From positions 1-64,000 of the forward strand of contig NZ_JAATIT010000002.1 in NCBI RefSeq assembly GCF_011926545.1: DNA of 64,000 bases, in the 5' to 3' direction. Below, one piece after another: positions 19,616-28,292 of this stretch. Made by a program: the position numbers and the translations under genes. Within the stretch, counting starts at the first letter, position 1. Every line of letters begins with the position of its first letter. The notes under the pieces were generated by a model. That model was not told the DNA's origin, ran no database searches, and saw only the letters and a program-made list of their open reading frames with translations. The DNA comes from Sphingopyxis italica. Its GTDB lineage: Bacteria > Pseudomonadota > Alphaproteobacteria > Sphingomonadales > Sphingomonadaceae.

Positions 19616-20407
19616 TTGTTTCGCGCGCTGTCGACCACCACCCACCGCCTGTTCGTGCCGCTGCTGGCGGGCGCGAGCCTGCGCGACCGCGCGATCGGCA
19701 GCGTCGGCGCGCTGATCGGGGTCGCGGTCGTCGGCGTCCTGTGCGTGCTGTTCTTTCCCGCGGCGACGCCGTGGATCGTCGCGCCGGTCGGCGCGTCGGC
19801 GGTGCTGCTGTTCGCGGTTCCGGCGAGCCCGCTCGCGCAGCCTTGGTCGATCGTGGGCGGCAACGTCCTGTCGGCGGCGTTCGGGGTAATCGTTATGGGA
19901 ATGGTGCCGGAGCCGGCGCCGGCGGCCGCGCTGGCGGTCGGCGGCGCGATCCTGATCATGTCGCTGCTGCGCTGTCTGCATCCGCCGGGCGGGGCCGCAG
20001 CGCTGAGCGCGGTGATCGGCGGGCACACGCTGCAATCGGGACACGCCGCGCACCTGCTGCTGCCGATGCTCGTCAATTCGCTGCTCCTCGTCGCGGCGGG
20101 CTGGGCCTTTCACCGTTTTTCGGGGCACAGCTATCCGCACCGCGCCGCGCCGGTCGAAGGCAAGCCGGCGGTCGCAAGCGCGGCGACGGGGGTGCTGATG
20201 GATGACATCGACGCGGCGCTCGACGATCTGGGCGAGACGTTCGACATCGGCCGCGAGGATCTGGCGCTGCTGCTGGCGCGGGCGGAGATCCATGCGGCGT
20301 CGCGGATGGGGCGGGCGCAGATTGCGGCGGCTGGCAGGAAGTTGCGTGGGAAGAAGGCTGAGCGTGAGGTTGTGGCTTCCTCGCCCGGCTTGGGCGACGT
20401 GCCTTAA
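19616..20407 (+). CDS. HPP-family integral membrane protein
   Basis: A 263-residue protein with about five membrane segments. It carries the family's hallmark LHPPGGAAALSAVIGG, and its cytoplasmic C-terminal tail is about 90 residues. Some HPP proteins have been linked to nitrite transport in plastids and cyanobacteria; the bacterial role here is unknown. The start is the TTG at 19616, seven bases after AGAGGAG. An upstream in-frame extension runs antisense through the S9 peptidase and is rejected. Confidence 0.82.
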   Translation: MFRALSTTTHRLFVPLLAGASLRDRAIGSVGALIGVAVVGVLCVLFFPAATPWIVAPVGASAVLLFAVPASPLAQPWSIVGGNVLSAAFGVIVMGMVPEPAPAAALAVGGAILIMSLLRCLHPPGGAAALSAVIGGHTLQSGHAAHLLLPMLVNSLLLVAAGWAFHRFSGHSYPHRAAPVEGKPAVASAATGVLMDDIDAALDDLGETFDIGREDLALLLARAEIHAASRMGRAQIAAAGRKLRGKKAEREVVASSPGLGDVP

Positions 20408-20423
20408 ATCTGCGCCCTTACAT

Positions 20424-20505
20424 CCGTTCGTGTCGAGCGAAGTCGAGACACCCATCGACCTTGCGCGACAACGATAGGTGTCTCGACTTCGCTCGACACG
20501 AACGG
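20424..20505. repeat. palindromic repeat, family 2, copy 3
   Basis: CCGTTCGTGTCGAGCGAAGT...ACACCCATCG faces CGATAGGTGTCTCGACTTCG...CACGAACGG. This is the most perfect copy of the family in the window, with arms of about 35 bases. It sits between convergent genes and could end transcription from both sides. Confidence 0.85.
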
Positions 20506-20537
20506 GTTTGGGTGGGTCAGATCAAAGATCCCATTCC

Positions 20538-21824
20538 TCAGCGCACCAGCACGCCGCCCTTCATCACATGGTCGATCTTTTCGAGCACGCCGATGTCGGC
20601 GAGCGGGTCGGCTTTGACCGCGACGAAGTCGGCATAGCGGCCGGGGACGATCGCGCCGATGTCGCCGCGCCCCATTTCCTCGGCGGCGCGGCCGGTCGCC
20701 GACTGGATCGCCTGCATCGGGGTCATGCCATATTTGACCATATTGCGGAACTGGCGCGCGTTGAGCCCGTGCGGATAGACGCCGGCGTCGGTCGCATAGC
20801 CGATGTTGACGCCGAGCTCGACCGCGCGGCGGAAGGCGGCGCGCTGCGCGTCGGTCGTCTCGCGATTCTTGCGCAGATATTCCTCGGGCCAGCCCTCCTT
20901 CGTGCCGACCTCGTCGATATAGGTGCCGTTGTAGATATCCATCGCGAGCCAGGTGCCGTGCTTTTTCGCAAGCTGTAGCGTCGCCTCGTCGGCGAGGCTC
21001 GCATGTTCGATGCTGTCGACTCCGGCGTTGATCGCGTTCTGAATGCCGATCGCGCCGTGCGCGTGCGCGGTGACCCTTTTGCCGCGTGCATGCGCGACCT
21101 CCACGATCGCGCGGAGCTGTTCGACCGTCAGTTCGGGGGCGCCGGGTTCGGTGCCGATCGCGAGCACCGCGCCGGTCGCGATCGCCTTGATGAAATCGGC
21201 GCCGTGGTCGAGCAGATAGGCGGTCTTCTCCGCCGCTTCTTCGGGCGTCGCGGCGACGCCGAGGCGCATGTCTGGGGGCAATTGCTCGTTCGGGACGACG
21301 CCGTTGAGTTCGCCGCCGCCCTTCGGGATGGTGAGATAGGCGCCCGCGACCCACATGCGCGGGCCGGGCACGTCGCCGCGGTCGATCGCGTTGCGGAGCG
21401 CCACGTCGGTGAGGCCGCGATAGGTGCCGACGTCGCGCACGCTGGTGAAGCCCGCTTCGAGCGTGACGCGCGCGTTGCGGGCGCCGACGAGCGCGGTTTC
21501 GGCGGGCGACGCCTTCATCGGTGCGGCGAGGTCGGCGCTCTGGCCGAGGTCGGCGAGGTGGGTGTGGAGGTCGATCAGGCCGGGGAGGACGGTGAAGCCC
21601 GACCAGTCGATGCGCGTCGCGCTTTCGGGCGGCGCGCCGCATGGGCCGACCGCCTTGATGCGCTCGGCCTCGACGGTGATGCACTGGCCGGTGCGGACGT
21701 CGTTCGACACGCCGTCGATCAGCCGCCCCGCCGCGATATAGAGGGTTTCGGCCGACGCGGGCGATGCCGCCAACAGGGAAGCCGCGAGCGCGGCGCTCAG
21801 ATGGCGGTATCGAAGGCGTTGCAC
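20538..21824 (-). CDS. secreted amidohydrolase (imidazolonepropionase/prolidase-like)
   Basis: A 428-residue exported metal-dependent hydrolase. The metal-binding HTH is in GLIDLHTHL; other ligands are K (FIKAIATGAV), H (TAHAHG), H (SIEHAS) and D (YATDAGVYPHG). The N-terminus from a GTG at 21824 gives a signal peptide (MQRLRYRHLSAALAASLL...ASA). This start overlaps the end of the upstream protease gene by 28 bases. Related enzymes cleave N-acyl or dipeptide bonds such as Xaa-Pro or Xaa-Arg; the exact substrate is not predictable. It is probably in an operon with the protease gene. Confidence 0.88.
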   Translation of the reverse strand: MQRLRYRHLSAALAASLLAASPASAETLYIAAGRLIDGVSNDVRTGQCITVEAERIKAVGPCGAPPESATRIDWSGFTVLPGLIDLHTHLADLGQSADLAAPMKASPAETALVGARNARVTLEAGFTSVRDVGTYRGLTDVALRNAIDRGDVPGPRMWVAGAYLTIPKGGGELNGVVPNEQLPPDMRLGVAATPEEAAEKTAYLLDHGADFIKAIATGAVLAIGTEPGAPELTVEQLRAIVEVAHARGKRVTAHAHGAIGIQNAINAGVDSIEHASLADEATLQLAKKHGTWLAMDIYNGTYIDEVGTKEGWPEEYLRKNRETTDAQRAAFRRAVELGVNIGYATDAGVYPHGLNARQFRNMVKYGMTPMQAIQSATGRAAEEMGRGDIGAIVPGRYADFVAVKADPLADIGVLEKIDHVMKGGVLVR

Positions 21825-22702
21825 TGGCGCGGATCCCCCGATTGCAGGCCGCGGCGCAGCCAGCTCATGCGCTGTTCGCTCGTCCCGTGGGTGAAGCTTT
21901 CGGGGACGGGGCGCTGGCCCGCCGAGCGCATCAGCGTGTCGTCGCCGATCGCGTTGGCGGCGCGCATCGCTTCTTCCATATCGCCGGGCTCCATCACCGG
22001 CTGGCCCGCGCTGTTGCGCGCGCGCGACGCCCAGACGCCGGCGTAGCAATCGGCCTGCAGCTCCATGCGGACCTGCAACTGATTGCCCTCGGCCTGCGAG
22101 CTTTGCCCCTGGGCTTGACGGACCTGATTCGAGATGCCGCTGATCGTCTGGATATGATGCCCGACCTCGTGCGCGACGACATAGGCCTGCGCGGCGTCGC
22201 CGGCGGCGCCAAAACGCTGTTCGAGTTCGCGGAAGAAGGCGGTGTCGAGATAGATGCCTTGGTCGGCGGGGCAATAGAAGGGGCCCATCGCCGCTTGCGC
22301 CGCGCCGCAGCCCGACCGGTTCTGGTCGGTGAAGAAGTTGAGCGTGGGCTTCTGGTAGCCGTTGATCAGCTCGCCCCACACCTGATGCGTCGAACCGAAG
22401 ACGTTGCACGCGAAACGTTCGCCTTCGGTATCGCAAGCGACGTTCGCGCCGCTGCGGCTGTCGGCCAACGGGTCGCTGGTGCCGCCACCCATGCTGAGCA
22501 TATTGGCGCCGGGGCCGAGCAGGAAAAAGGCGGCCACACCGAGGATCAGGATCGTCCCGCAACCCATCTTGCGTCCGAGCAGCATCGGCAGGAAACCGAT
22601 CAGCAGCCCGCCGAGACCACCGCCCCCGCCGCCGCCGAAACCGCCGCCGCCCCGGCCCAGATCGCGAATATCGTCTCCGGGATCATAATCGTCGAGGCGC
22701 AT
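21797..22702 (-). CDS. YpfJ-type neutral zinc metallopeptidase
   Basis: A 301-residue membrane-anchored protein. The N-terminus is very glycine-rich (GGGGFGGGGGGGLGG), followed by a hydrophobic segment (TILILGVAAFFLLG). A zinc-peptidase domain carries HEVGHH (VVAHEVGHHIQ) and downstream MELQADCYAGVWA. This is the YpfJ/KPN_02809 family, whose biological role is poorly known. The 3' end overlaps the amidohydrolase gene, so the two are likely co-transcribed. Length and motif layout are normal. Confidence 0.9.
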   Translation of the reverse strand: MRLDDYDPGDDIRDLGRGGGGFGGGGGGGLGGLLIGFLPMLLGRKMGCGTILILGVAAFFLLGPGANMLSMGGGTSDPLADSRSGANVACDTEGERFACNVFGSTHQVWGELINGYQKPTLNFFTDQNRSGCGAAQAAMGPFYCPADQGIYLDTAFFRELEQRFGAAGDAAQAYVVAHEVGHHIQTISGISNQVRQAQGQSSQAEGNQLQVRMELQADCYAGVWASRARNSAGQPVMEPGDMEEAMRAANAIGDDTLMRSAGQRPVPESFTHGTSEQRMSWLRRGLQSGDPRQCNAFDTAI

Positions 22703-22852
22703 CGGGCTTCTCCACCATCAAGGTCGTTCCGGCGCGAGTGTTACAGCAGCGCCGGGCAATTGGAAGGGGGTTCGCAGCCGACAAGCCATTGCAATGGCGC
22801 GTGCTGCGGTGCAACATGGGTCTCGCTCCAAGCCAGAGGATACCCCAAGTCC

Positions 22853-24010
22853 ATGCCCCGCCGAGCCATCCGTGCCGCTTTGCCGCTTCCCGACCTCGTC
22901 GTTCTCGTCCTGCAAGGCGGCGGCGCGCTCGGGGCGTTTCAGGCGGGCGTATATGAGGCGCTGATCGACCTCGGCATCGAACTCGACTGGGTCGCGGGGA
23001 TTTCGATCGGCGCGGTGAACGCGGCGATCATCGCGGGCAACGAGCGCGATCAGGCGGTGGGCAAGATGCGCGAGTTTTGGGAAGGCGTGTCGTCGGCGCT
23101 GCCCTCGCTGCCGACCCCCGACAGTGACTGGGCGCGCGAATGGTCGCATATGGCGGCGGCGGGGCAGGTGATGGCGTTCGGCGTGCCGGGCTTTTTCACC
23201 CCGCGCTTTCCGCCGCCGGCGCTTGCCGAGCGGCAAACGCCCGAGGCGGTGAGCTTCTATGACACCGCGCCGCTCGCGGCGACGCTCGATCGGCTGGTCG
23301 ACTGGGAGCGGGTGAACAAGGGCAAGGTGCGGCTGTCGGTCGGCGCGGTGGCGGTCGAGACCGGCAATTTTCGCTATTTCGACACGATTTGCGACACGAT
23401 CGACGCGCGGCATATTCTCGCGTCGGGGGCGCTGCCGCCGGGGCTGCCGCCGGTCGAGATCGACGGTCACTGGTATTGGGACGGCGGGCTCGTGTCGAAC
23501 ACCCCGCTCGAACATGTCGTCGCGGCGGCGGATGACGATATGCTGGTGTTTCAGGTCGACCTGTTTCCCGCGCGCGGGGAGCGGCCGCACGACCTCGAAC
23601 AAGCCTGGTCGCGCGAGAAGGACATCCGATATTCGAGCCGCACGCGGCGGATTTCGGACGGGCTGGTGCGGCGGCGCAAGGAGCATCGGCTGATCGACCG
23701 GATGCTCGCGAAGCTGCCCGACGAATTCGCCGGCCTTGCCGAAGTGAAGGCGGTGCGGCGGATGGTCGAGAGCAAGGCGCTCAACGTCGTCCAACTGATC
23801 CACGAGCCGCCCGCGTGGCAGACCGGAGCGCGCGATTTCGAATTTTCGCGTTCGACGATGGAGGTCAACTGGGCGCTCGGCCGCGCCGCGGTCGAGGCGG
23901 CGATGAAGGACGGCCATCTGCTCGCCGAAAGCATCGCCGAGGGCCGGTCCGACAGCTTCGCCGTGCAATCGGGCGGGCTGAAGCCGAAACCCGGCACGGA
24001 CGTCGGTTGA
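22853..24010 (+). CDS. patatin-like phospholipase (DUF3734 type)
   Basis: A 385-residue lipid acyl hydrolase. It has the oxyanion loop LQGGGALGAF (about 20-29), the nucleophile motif GISIGA and the catalytic aspartate in DGGLVSNTPL, so the Ser-Asp dyad is intact. The C-terminal third matches the DUF3734-type tail seen in alphaproteobacterial patatins near PHB genes. The start at 22853 has AGAGGA 11 bases upstream. It is followed 29 bases later by 3-hydroxybutyrate dehydrogenase, so an operon for polyhydroxybutyrate or lipid turnover is likely but inferred. Confidence 0.88.
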   Translation: MPRRAIRAALPLPDLVVLVLQGGGALGAFQAGVYEALIDLGIELDWVAGISIGAVNAAIIAGNERDQAVGKMREFWEGVSSALPSLPTPDSDWAREWSHMAAAGQVMAFGVPGFFTPRFPPPALAERQTPEAVSFYDTAPLAATLDRLVDWERVNKGKVRLSVGAVAVETGNFRYFDTICDTIDARHILASGALPPGLPPVEIDGHWYWDGGLVSNTPLEHVVAAADDDMLVFQVDLFPARGERPHDLEQAWSREKDIRYSSRTRRISDGLVRRRKEHRLIDRMLAKLPDEFAGLAEVKAVRRMVESKALNVVQLIHEPPAWQTGARDFEFSRSTMEVNWALGRAAVEAAMKDGHLLAESIAEGRSDSFAVQSGGLKPKPGTDVG

Positions 24011-24039
24011 GAATCTCCCCCCAACGAAAGGACCCCCAA

Positions 24040-24825
24040 ATGCGCCTCAAAGGAAAGACCGCCCTCGTCACCGGATCGACCTCGGGCATCGGGCTCGGCA
24101 TCGCCAAGGCCTTCGCCGCTGACGGCGCCGACATCATCATCAACGGCTTCGGCGACGCCGATGCGGTCGAGGCCGAGCGCAAGGGGCTGGAGGCGATCAG
24201 CGGGGGCCGGGCCGGCCATGACGGCGCCGACCTGACCAAGCCCGACGAGATCGCGGCGATGTTCGCGCGCGCCGACAAGGATTTCGGCGGCGTCGACATC
24301 CTCGTCAACAATGCCGGGATGCAGTTCGTATCGCCGGTCGAGGATTTCCCGGTCGAGAAGTGGGACATGATCATCGCGCTCAACCTGACCGCGGCGTTCC
24401 ACACGATCCGCCACGCCGTGCCGGGGATGCGCAAGAGGAAATGGGGGCGGATCATCGGCACCGCATCGGCGCACTCGCTCGTCGCCTCGCCGTTCAAATC
24501 GGCCTATGTCACCGCGAAGCACGGGCTCGCGGGGCTGACCAAGACGGTCGCGCTCGAGGTCGCCGACGCCGGGATCACGGTCAATTGCATCAGCCCGGGC
24601 TATGTCTGGACGCCGCTCGTCGAGAACCAGATCCCCGACACGATGAAGGCGCGCGGCATGACGCGCGAGCAGGTGATCAACGACGTGCTGCTCGCTGGGC
24701 AGCCGACGAAGCAGTTCGTCACCGTCGAGCAGGTCGCGGCGCTCGCGAGCTTCCTGACGCGCGACGAGGCGGCGAACATCACGGGCGCGAACCTCAGCGT
24801 CGATGGCGGCTGGACGGCGGCCTGA
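24040..24825 (+). CDS. bdhA: 3-hydroxybutyrate dehydrogenase (SDR family)
   Basis: A 261-residue classical short-chain dehydrogenase. The NAD-binding TGSTSGIG is at 11-18, NNAG follows, and Y156-x3-K160 is the catalytic pair. The C-terminal region has blocks typical of D-3-hydroxybutyrate dehydrogenase (GYVWTPLVENQIPD, GQPTKQFVTVEQ). The enzyme interconverts 3-hydroxybutyrate and acetoacetate in the cytoplasm. GAAAGGA precedes the ATG. It pairs with the patatin gene just upstream. Confidence 0.9.
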   Translation: MRLKGKTALVTGSTSGIGLGIAKAFAADGADIIINGFGDADAVEAERKGLEAISGGRAGHDGADLTKPDEIAAMFARADKDFGGVDILVNNAGMQFVSPVEDFPVEKWDMIIALNLTAAFHTIRHAVPGMRKRKWGRIIGTASAHSLVASPFKSAYVTAKHGLAGLTKTVALEVADAGITVNCISPGYVWTPLVENQIPDTMKARGMTREQVINDVLLAGQPTKQFVTVEQVAALASFLTRDEAANITGANLSVDGGWTAA

Positions 24826-24898
24826 CCCGCTGCGCTCTTGAGCAATCTCCTTTGCGCTCCTAAGGTTAACCAAGGGGTCGGGGGAGAGAAAGAGAATC

Positions 24899-25546
24899 AT
24901 GGGTCGCTCCATTTGGGTTTTAACCTTGGCGCTCGGCATCGGCCTCAGCGCCTGCCGCACCGTGCCATCCGTTCCGCCGTCGGCGGCCGACGCGCCGCCG
25001 CCCGAGGCGACAGGCGGCTGGCGCGCGACCGCGACCGATGCCGACAAGCAGCGGATCCGCGGCTGGTATAAGAACTGGCAGGCGGCGCTCGCCGATGCGC
25101 GGGCCAAGGGCTTCGGCGCCGACATCGACCGTGAGGGCGTGCTGCTCCAGCCGACGGCGGCGTTGCCCAATCCGCATTTGCCGGCGGGCGAATATCGCTG
25201 CCGGACGATCAAGGTCGGCGCGCAGGGACGCGGCGCTCTCGGCTATATCGCCTATGGCTGGTTCCGCTGCCGCGTCGCCGACGAGCAGGGCTTGTCGAGC
25301 CTGACCAAGCTGTCGGGGTCGCAGCGCCCCGTCGGCCTGATCTTTCCCGACAATCTGAAGCGGCAGGTCTTCCTCGGCACGCTCGAACTCGGCGACGAGG
25401 AGATGGCGCTCAACTACGGCAGCGACCGGATGCGCGACATGGCCGGGCTGGTCGAACGGATCGGCGACAATCGCTGGCGGCTCGTGCTGCCCGCGCCAGC
25501 CTATGAATCGCTGCTCGACGTGATCGAACTGGTTCCGGCGGGTTGA
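24899..25546 (+). CDS. DUF4893-type lipoprotein
   Basis: A 215-residue exported protein with a lipobox (IGLSAC at about 15-20), so it is a predicted lipoprotein. The mature part starts with a Pro/Ala-rich linker. The main block runs from WRATATDADKQRIRGWYKNW to the end and resembles DUF4893, a family of unknown function in sphingomonads. GGGAGAGAAAGAG lies directly upstream of the ATG. It is followed closely by the M20 gene but is not overlapping. Confidence 0.78.
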   Translation: MGRSIWVLTLALGIGLSACRTVPSVPPSAADAPPPEATGGWRATATDADKQRIRGWYKNWQAALADARAKGFGADIDREGVLLQPTAALPNPHLPAGEYRCRTIKVGAQGRGALGYIAYGWFRCRVADEQGLSSLTKLSGSQRPVGLIFPDNLKRQVFLGTLELGDEEMALNYGSDRMRDMAGLVERIGDNRWRLVLPAPAYESLLDVIELVPAG

Positions 25547-25583
25547 CGGAGCGCCTGAATAGAAAAACGGCCAAAACAGGGGA

Positions 25584-26915
25584 ATGACGATGCGGATTTT
25601 GTGGACGGGCGCGGCGGCGCTGGCCTTGGCGGTATCGGGCGCGATGCCCGCGGCGGCGCAGGCGCTGCGCGGCGAGGTTGCAGAACAGATGCCGTCGCTG
25701 ATGGCGATCTATAAGGATCTGCACGCGCACCCCGAACTCAGCTTCATGGAGGTGCGCTCGGCGGGCATCCTCGCCGCCGAAGCGCGCAAGCTGGGCTTCA
25801 AGGTCACCGAAAAGGTCGGCGGCACCGGTATCGTCGCGGTGATGGAGAACGGCCCCGGCCCGGTCGTGATGGTGCGCGCCGACATGGACGGGCTGCCGGT
25901 CACCGAGCAGACGGGGCTTCCCGGCGCGTCGAAAATACGCGTCACCACCAAGGAAGGCGTCGAAACCGGCGTGATGCACGCGTGCGGCCACGACACGCAT
26001 ATGACCGCCTGGATCGGCGTCGCGCGGCTGATGGCGGCGAACAAGAATGGATGGTCGGGCACGCTGGTGATGATCGGCCAGCCCGCCGAGGAGCGCGGCG
26101 CGGGCGCGCGGATGATGCTCGAGGACGGGCTCTATACGCGCTTCCCGAAACCCGAATATGTGCTGGCGTTCCATGATGCGGCGCAGTTTCCCGCAGGCAA
26201 GATCGGCTATACGCCGGGCTATGCGCTCGCCAATGTCGACAGCGTCGACATTTTGGTGAAGGGCGTCGGCGGCCACGGCGCCTATCCGCAGGCGACGAAG
26301 GACCCGATCGTGCTTGGAAGCCGCATCGTCGGCGCGCTCCAGACTTTGGTGTCGCGCGAGGTGAGCCCGCTCGACAGCGCGGTGGTGACGGTCGGCAGCT
26401 TTCATGCGGGGGCCAAGCACAATATCATTTCGGATGAGGCGCGACTGCAACTGACGGTACGCAGCTATACCGACGCGGTGCGCGACCATCTGCTCGACGG
26501 GATCGCGCGCATCGCGAAGGGCGAGGCGATCGCGGCCGGCATTCCCGAGGACCGGATGCCCGTGGTGACGGTGCAGCGCGACGAATATACGCCCGCGACC
26601 TTCAACACCCCCGAATTTACCGAGGAAATGGCGGCGTTCCTGAAAACGAGCTTTGGCGACGAGCGCGTCGTCAAGATGCCGCCGGTGATGGGCGGCGAGG
26701 ATTTCGGCCGCTTCGGGCGCGAGGACAAGAGCATCAAGAGCCTGATCGTCTGGGTCGGCGGCGTCCCGCAGGCCGAATATGACGCGGCGAAGAAGGAAGG
26801 CCGGACCTTGCCGAGCCTCCACTCGCCCTTCTGGGCGCCCGACGCGCCGGCGGTGATCTCGACCGCGACCGAGGCGTTGACCGCGATGACGATGAAGCTG
26901 ATGGGGAAGGGGTAG
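25584..26915 (+). CDS. secreted M20-family amidohydrolase (hippurate hydrolase/aminoacylase-like)
   Basis: A 443-residue exported di-metal hydrolase. The signal peptide is at 1-24 (ILWTGAAALALAVSG...AAAQA). Metal ligands typical of the HipO/AbgB group are visible: HACGHDTH, PAEERGAGARM, VLAFHDAA, and a C-terminal HSPFWAPD histidine. GGVGGHGAYP lies in the dimerisation lid domain. Such enzymes hydrolyse N-acyl amino acids or related amides. A second ATG two codons in (25590) is equally possible. Probably co-transcribed with the lipoprotein gene 37 bases upstream. Confidence 0.9.
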   Translation: MTMRILWTGAAALALAVSGAMPAAAQALRGEVAEQMPSLMAIYKDLHAHPELSFMEVRSAGILAAEARKLGFKVTEKVGGTGIVAVMENGPGPVVMVRADMDGLPVTEQTGLPGASKIRVTTKEGVETGVMHACGHDTHMTAWIGVARLMAANKNGWSGTLVMIGQPAEERGAGARMMLEDGLYTRFPKPEYVLAFHDAAQFPAGKIGYTPGYALANVDSVDILVKGVGGHGAYPQATKDPIVLGSRIVGALQTLVSREVSPLDSAVVTVGSFHAGAKHNIISDEARLQLTVRSYTDAVRDHLLDGIARIAKGEAIAAGIPEDRMPVVTVQRDEYTPATFNTPEFTEEMAAFLKTSFGDERVVKMPPVMGGEDFGRFGREDKSIKSLIVWVGGVPQAEYDAAKKEGRTLPSLHSPFWAPDAPAVISTATEALTAMTMKLMGKG

Positions 26916-26958
26916 GGGGACGCTTCTTCCCACGCTCGATCTGGCCCTGCTGCCCTTT

Positions 26959-26973
26959 CCCAATTAAATTGGG
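26959..26973. promoter_or_regulatory. perfect palindrome upstream of the HTH membrane protein
   Basis: CCCAATT, A, AATTGGG is a perfect 7-bp inverted repeat 37 bases before the start at 27010. The position fits an operator, possibly bound by the regulator itself; that is inference. Confidence 0.4.
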
Positions 26974-27009
26974 ATGGACCTGTTCGTGAGGCTGTGGTGA
27001 GCGAAAGAC

Positions 27010-27834
27010 ATGTCTGCCAATGAATCCGCTCCCGGCTTGTCCGCATGCCTCACCGACCGGGAAATGGAAATTCTGCGCCTGTTGGTCGCCGGGCATACCG
27101 TCAAGACGATCGCAGCGCGTTTAGGCCGTTCGGAAACCTCGATTAACGAGCGTTTGCGCTCCGCCCGCCGGAAAACGGGAGTCGGCAGCAGTCGCGAATT
27201 GGCGCGGCTGCTGGACCGCCAAAAAACTTGTGACGAAAATATCGATCTTTCGAGCCGCCGCTCCACCGTGAAAGATTTGGCGCACACCGCAGCCGTCGGG
27301 GTTCGCGGTTCGAAAGGAATGATCGCCATGCTCATTGCAATACCCCTGGCGGCCGCCGGATTGATGGTCGCCACCGCCCCTTCGGCCGATCAGGCCGGAA
27401 CCGCCGACGCCGTCCACAGCGCGGCATCCCGGCAGCTGCCGCTGGCCGGAAGCTGGTCGCTGGACGCGTCGGCCATGCCCGAGAACGAACGGCCGCAAAG
27501 GGTGACGATGATCTTTCGCGCATCGCAAGACGGCAAATGGACAACGCGGGTCGAAATCGTCGCGCCGGACGGCTCCAGCCGGCATGCGGAATCGACCGCC
27601 GCGCTTGATGGCGTCCCCGTACCGGTCACCGGCAACATGGATTTCATCGACACCGTCGCGCTGCGTCAGCCGGCGCCGGACACTTTGGTGATGACGCTGG
27701 GAAAGGCGGGCGCGCGGGTGTCGACGCGCGTTTACACCGTCGCCAAGGATCTGAAATCCATGACCGAAACGATCGTCTGGTCCAGCGACAAGCTTCAAAA
27801 ACTGGAAACGACGCATTTTAATCGCGTTTCCTGA
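27010..27834 (+). CDS. membrane-anchored LuxR-type HTH regulator with extracytoplasmic domain
   Basis: A 274-residue protein of unusual layout. The N-terminus (about 15-70) is a LuxR/GerE-type helix-turn-helix (LTDREMEILRLLVAGHTV, ARLGRSETSINERLRSAR). One membrane helix follows at about 104-122 (MIAMLIAIPLAAAGLMVA). The C-terminal region of about 150 residues should lie in the periplasm (AGSWSLDASAMPENERPQRV to the end) and looks beta-rich, like a lipocalin-type fold. This fits a one-component regulator that senses outside and binds DNA inside, as in CadC or ToxR, which however use a different HTH fold. The ligand and targets are unknown. It has no neighbours in an operon. Confidence 0.75.
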   Translation: MSANESAPGLSACLTDREMEILRLLVAGHTVKTIAARLGRSETSINERLRSARRKTGVGSSRELARLLDRQKTCDENIDLSSRRSTVKDLAHTAAVGVRGSKGMIAMLIAIPLAAAGLMVATAPSADQAGTADAVHSAASRQLPLAGSWSLDASAMPENERPQRVTMIFRASQDGKWTTRVEIVAPDGSSRHAESTAALDGVPVPVTGNMDFIDTVALRQPAPDTLVMTLGKAGARVSTRVYTVAKDLKSMTETIVWSSDKLQKLETTHFNRVS

Positions 27835-28031
27835 TCGCTTACACCGGCATCGCGCGGGGCTTCGAAGAAATGCCGGACCTCACGCGTTCGCGGCCTGCAA
27901 AGTTGCAGACGCCGCGCGCGAAATGCCCCCCTCCCAACCTTCGGCACCTCGGGCTTGCCCCCGGGGGGCCGCCTTGTTCCTCTTCGCGGAAGTCGGTAGT
28001 GGATGAGCCCCGCTAGTGATGGAGCAGTTGA

Positions 28032-28121
28032 ATGAGCCCCTTCCAGATCGTCGTGTATTTGCTGACGTTTGCACTGACGGCATGGGCAGCGGTTGCGATA
28101 ATAAGGCGCTTGAGCAATTAG
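28032..28121 (+). CDS. candidate small membrane protein (29 residues)
   Basis: ATG at 28032 with GGAG seven bases upstream encodes 29 residues ending RRLSN. Residues 4-23 form a continuous hydrophobic helix (FQIVVYLLTFALTAWAAVAI) followed by two arginines, as expected for a tiny single-pass inner-membrane protein with a positive cytoplasmic tail. Size resembles KdpF, but no kdp genes are nearby. Support is only compositional; it could be chance. Confidence 0.4.
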   Translation: MSPFQIVVYLLTFALTAWAAVAIIRRLSN

Positions 28122-28188
28122 CCCCTCCGTCAGCGCTTCGCGCTGCCACCTCCCCATCGCTGCGCGACAGGGAGGATCTTTCTTTCAT

Positions 28189-28265
28189 CGTCACCCCGGA
28201 CTTGATCCGGGGTCCATGGACGCCAGCGACGGATGAATGGATCCCGGGTCAAGCCCGGGATGACG
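28189..28265. repeat. palindromic REP-like repeat, family 1, copy 3
   Basis: CGTCACCCCGGACTTGATCC faces ATCCCGGGTCAAGCCCGGGA...TGACG. It sits about 30 bases from the crotonase stop codon. Confidence 0.8.
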
Positions 28266-28292
28266 AGGGTTGGGAACGTCTGCTTTCTCCCC

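Larger units (their letters stand above)
27835..28292. other. intergenic stretch with repeats and one small ORF
   Basis: Between the HTH membrane protein gene and the crotonase stop. It holds a candidate 29-codon gene (28032-28121) and a CCCTCCGTCAGCGCTTCGCG...GACAGGGAGGA inverted motif (28124-28175). A family 1 palindromic repeat follows (28189-28265). Nothing else was recognised. Confidence 0.6.
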
